A stretch of DNA of 64,000 nucleotides from Gluconacetobacter diazotrophicus PA1 5 (GTDB taxonomy: Bacteria > Pseudomonadota > Alphaproteobacteria > Acetobacterales > Acetobacteraceae): positions 2,508,001-2,572,000 of the forward strand of contig NC_011365.1 of the NCBI RefSeq assembly GCF_000021325.1, in the 5' to 3' direction. Positions 61,154-64,000 of the stretch are shown here, one piece after another (within the stretch, counting starts at the first letter, position 1; every line of letters begins with the position of its first letter). A program made the position numbers and the translations under genes. The notes below the pieces were generated by a model. That model was given only the letters and a program-made list of their open reading frames with translations, was not told the origin of the DNA and did no database searches.

Positions 61154-63793
61154 ATGATGCGGAGCGGTTTCTTCCCCCGGAACGCGGCAGCGGCCAGGGG
61201 GCCGGTGGCGGTCTATTCGGACCATGCCATCACGTTGATGGCGGCCCTGCTGCTGTCCGTCGCACCGGTCAAGGGATTCGGCGCCACCACCGAAGCCGGC
61301 CCCGACGCATCCTCGAAGCCTACCTCCAAGACCCCCTCGAAATCCACGGCGGGCAAGGCGGTGCGCGGCGTGGCGGTACCGCCGGGGAAGACGGCCGGCG
61401 CCAGTTCCGGCCTCGCCCATGTCGGCGCCGGCGAGGAAATCGTCGCGACGGGTGCCGCCGACAGGATCTCGCCGGCCTTTCGCGTCGCGACGCTGACCAA
61501 CAGCACGGTCCGCGTCGCCGTCGTCACGGCCGCGCAACTGCTGCAGACCGGCCAGACCAACGTGATCTCAGCCCTGCAGATGACGTCGCCCGAAATCAAC
61601 GCGCCACCGGGCGGCGGCGGCGGCGCGTATTCGACAACCCCGACGCAGACCGTCATCCTTCGCAACCTCAACGCGGACGAAACCCTGGTGCTGGTCAATG
61701 GGGTACGCCGGCATATCAGTGCGCTGGGCAATTGGGGCGACGGGCCGGCCGAGGGCACGGAACCCGCCGACCTCAGCCTGATCCCGCTCAGCGCGATCGA
61801 CCATGTCGAGATCATCACCGAGGGCGCCACCGCCCTGTACGGGCAGGACGCGCTGGGCGGCGCGGTCAACATCGTCCTGAAATCGGGCGCGCGCAACGGC
61901 GGCACCGCCAACCTGATGAACAGCGGCTATTATCGCGGTGACGGGCAGGCCATCGAAGGCTACGGCGACATCGAGCGGACCATCGGCCACCGGGGCGGCG
62001 GCATCGATATCGCCTGGCAGGTCCTGAACCAGTTGCCCACCCATCGCGACGGCCTGAACACGGCCACCCTCTATGGGCCGCAGGATGCCGCATTGCAGCA
62101 AAAGGTCGGGCAGGACGTGAACCGCGTCGAAGGGCTCAGCAAGTCCCTTGCGGAAGTCTTCAGTTTCAACGGCCATGTTCCCGTCACGGATCGCGTGGAC
62201 GCCTACCTGACCGGAACGCTCGGCCACCGGACCACGGACCGGGTCGGGTTCCCACGCGGCCCGGCCAACAACAATAACGTCCGCGCGATCTACCCGAACG
62301 GCTTCGCCCCGATCGAAACGTTCGATGAACTCGATTTCCAGGTGAATGGCGGCCTGCGGGGCGTGCTGCCGCTGGGCGTAAGCTGGAACACCTATTCCTC
62401 GTTCGGGCGCGAGCAGGTGAACGAGGACGTGGAGAATGACCTCAATCCCACCTTCGGCGCCCAGAGCCAGACGAATTTCCACCAGGGTACCATCGTCGCG
62501 TCCGAATTGATCGGCGGCGCCAAATTCTCCAAGGAATTCCGCAGCGCCGCGCTGCCGAAGCCCGCCGTCCTGGATTTCGGACTGGAATACCGGCACGATA
62601 CCTATCAGCTGGGACAGGGCGATTATCAATCCTGGGCCACCGGGCCGGTCCTGATCGGCCAGACCGGCGTGCAGCCCAGTTCGGGCGCCGTCGGCTATGC
62701 CGGCTTCGAACCCGTGAACGCGGGCAACTGGTCGCGCGACATCTTCGACGGCCATGTCGGCCTGGACATTTTCGTGACGAAGAAATGGGAATGGACGATC
62801 GGCGGCCGCGCCGTCAGCTATTCGGACCTGGGCGCCGCGCCGACCGGGTCGATCGGAACGCGGTATAATTTCAGCCGTCGTTTCGCCTTGCGCGCCAACG
62901 TCAATACCGGCTATCGCGCCCCCACGCTCGGCGCCGTCCATTACAACGCGACCTCGACCGGCCCGGGCGAGGTGACCGAGAACCTGTCCGATTTCGACCC
63001 GACCGCCAGGCTGCTCGGCGCGACCGGCGTGAAGGGCGAATCCTCGCGCAGCTACAATATCGGCTTCGACTGGACGCCGCTGGATTCGCTGCACCTGTCG
63101 CTGGACGGCTACCGGATCGACATCAACGACCGGATCGAAAGCACGACCGAATTTTCCGGGCCGCTGATGAACCAGTTCCTCTACAGCCAGGGAATCACTT
63201 CCAGCCCGACCGACAAGATCTACGTCACGTACATGACCAATATCGGCAATACGACGACGAACGGCTTTACCGGCAAGATCAGCTACCAGTTCCCGGTCGA
63301 TCCGTCCTGGGGCAAGCTGGTCGGCACCGTGATGGCGAACGCCGCGGACACGGAAGTCACGCATTACGCCAGCACGCCCGCGATCCTCGGCCAGTTGGGG
63401 CAGACCTATTTCGACAGCCTGTCGCGCAACAACCTGCTGCGCGCATCGCCCAAGAACAAGGAATCCTTCGCGCTGGACTGGTCCAGGGGGCGCTACAGCG
63501 TATACGTGCAGGAACAGCGCTATGCCGGCGTGGAATGGATCAACTACAGCGGCGATCCGGCATCGACATGGACGCATATCCGTCCGCAGGTCCAGACCAA
63601 CGTCGAATTCAGCGCCCGGGTGGGCAGGGGCTTCACCCTGACGGTCGGGGCCAACAACCTGTTCAACAAATACCCGACCCACGTCAAGCGCAGCACCGTG
63701 GCCGAGACCCAGGGAACGATCGCCTATCCCATGACCGCCCCGGGCGGCTACGAAGGCGGATATTACTATGCCCGGGTCGGCTACGTGTTCTGA
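61154..63793 (+). CDS. TonB-dependent outer-membrane receptor (paralog 3)
   Basis: Outer-membrane active transporter, 879 aa. GAGG at 61142-61145 is 8 nt before the ATG at 61154. A signal segment (ITLMAALLLSVAPVKGFGA) is followed by a Pro/Ser/Thr/Lys linker, a TonB-box-like EEIVATGAA, plug motifs (LVNGVRRH, VEIITEGATALYGQDALGGAVNIVLK) and a barrel ending YYYARVGYVF. It is the most divergent of the three paralogs: VATGAA replaces VSGTA-x-PGN. Adjacent to the ABC/LLM/CMD set, so it probably brings the same substrate across the outer membrane. Confidence 0.92.
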   Translation: MMRSGFFPRNAAAARGPVAVYSDHAITLMAALLLSVAPVKGFGATTEAGPDASSKPTSKTPSKSTAGKAVRGVAVPPGKTAGASSGLAHVGAGEEIVATGAADRISPAFRVATLTNSTVRVAVVTAAQLLQTGQTNVISALQMTSPEINAPPGGGGGAYSTTPTQTVILRNLNADETLVLVNGVRRHISALGNWGDGPAEGTEPADLSLIPLSAIDHVEIITEGATALYGQDALGGAVNIVLKSGARNGGTANLMNSGYYRGDGQAIEGYGDIERTIGHRGGGIDIAWQVLNQLPTHRDGLNTATLYGPQDAALQQKVGQDVNRVEGLSKSLAEVFSFNGHVPVTDRVDAYLTGTLGHRTTDRVGFPRGPANNNNVRAIYPNGFAPIETFDELDFQVNGGLRGVLPLGVSWNTYSSFGREQVNEDVENDLNPTFGAQSQTNFHQGTIVASELIGGAKFSKEFRSAALPKPAVLDFGLEYRHDTYQLGQGDYQSWATGPVLIGQTGVQPSSGAVGYAGFEPVNAGNWSRDIFDGHVGLDIFVTKKWEWTIGGRAVSYSDLGAAPTGSIGTRYNFSRRFALRANVNTGYRAPTLGAVHYNATSTGPGEVTENLSDFDPTARLLGATGVKGESSRSYNIGFDWTPLDSLHLSLDGYRIDINDRIESTTEFSGPLMNQFLYSQGITSSPTDKIYVTYMTNIGNTTTNGFTGKISYQFPVDPSWGKLVGTVMANAADTEVTHYASTPAILGQLGQTYFDSLSRNNLLRASPKNKESFALDWSRGRYSVYVQEQRYAGVEWINYSGDPASTWTHIRPQVQTNVEFSARVGRGFTLTVGANNLFNKYPTHVKRSTVAETQGTIAYPMTAPGGYEGGYYYARVGYVF

Positions 63794-63905
63794 GCCACCG
63801 CTTCGAGGGTCCCGCCGCCGGCACGGGCGGATTGCGGTTGTCGCTGCAACCTCATGGCAGGCGGTCCGTTTTCGTCCGAGATTCATGACGACGGAGGACA
63901 CGACC

Positions 63906-64000
63906 ATGAGGCACGAACCGGAACAGGCCGACCGGCGGGACGACGGCGACGAAAAGCGCCATCCCGCCCCCGGCCTGGGCTCACCGCCCGAGGCCGTGCC
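63906..64000 (+). CDS. Start of an unidentified protein, 3' truncated by window edge
   Basis: ATG at 63906 with GGAGG (63893-63897) 8 nt upstream opens a frame that runs off the window: MRHEPEQADRRDDGDEKRHP then APGLGSPPEAV. The 31 residues are hydrophilic and charged, with no signal peptide. No family can be named from so little. Confidence 0.45.
   Translation, partial: MRHEPEQADRRDDGDEKRHPAPGLGSPPEAV

Noticed and set aside
61568-63907. 779-codon open frame antisense to TonB receptor 3
   Set aside because: Opposite-strand shadow of a strongly supported receptor gene.

Overview
The window is high-GC, densely coded DNA from an alphaproteobacterium. The mix of genes (several TonB-dependent receptors, many LysR and MFS genes, flavin and SDR reductases, tight ATGA-overlapping operons) suits an acetic-acid bacterium or relative (Acetobacteraceae). 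That assignment is inferred from gene style; no rRNA or other marker gene is present. No tRNA, rRNA, CRISPR array or phage gene was seen.

Region 1 (1-27.3 kb) is an amide and cyclic-amide catabolic island. In order it holds: the 3' end of an ACS-type MFS carrier; a TonB-dependent receptor; an MHS-type MFS carrier; an RraA-like aldolase; a LysR regulator; a 64-aa AtzG-like protein with an amidase; a hydantoinase/oxoprolinase pair (hyuA, hyuB) divergent from a MarR-type regulator; and a seven-gene minus-strand operon (MFS, pxpB, pxpC, pxpA, biotin carrier, biotin carboxylase, and a second carrier-like protein whose biotin lysine is replaced). A second TonB receptor follows, divergent from a LysR-M20 carbamoylase/amidase-CapA-2-hydroxyacid dehydrogenase operon. 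Together these could take up a cyclic or N-acylated amino acid, open it with ATP, remove carbamoyl or carboxyl groups and oxidise the product. The pairing of biotin carboxylase and biotin carrier with the PxpB/PxpC carboxyltransferase-like subunits and an AtzE/AtzG-like amidase resembles a urea-amidolyase split into subunits. This is the best candidate for an undescribed system.

Region 2 (27.4-43.1 kb) is a patchwork: a secreted Ntn hydrolase, a quinone reductase with divergent LysR, a PdxA-like dehydrogenase/TIM-barrel/cupin operon with divergent LysR, SDR genes, an IS481-type insertion sequence, NhaA, small proteins, a TetR/SDR/Old Yellow Enzyme module, and several damaged genes. The insertion sequence cuts an NADP-binding oxidoreductase exactly in its dinucleotide-binding loop; a second member of that family has lost an internal segment; an SDR is reduced to its two ends.

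Region 3 (43.1-53.5 kb) has a receiver-only response regulator opposite a tripartite efflux operon (EmrB-, EmrA- and OprM-like) ending in a pirin-like gene. A 625-bp intergenic stretch with palindromes precedes a transketolase and a glutathione S-transferase. A gluconolactonase remnant and a YkgJ-type cysteine-cluster gene with an in-frame TAA follow.

Region 4 (53.5-64 kb) is a peptide-type ABC transporter operon with an LLM flavin monooxygenase, two divergent AhpD/CMD-fold genes and a third TonB-dependent receptor. The set matches the KPN_01854/KPN_01858/Avi_7169/Avi_7170 families, which occur together but have no assigned substrate. The window ends inside a new open frame.
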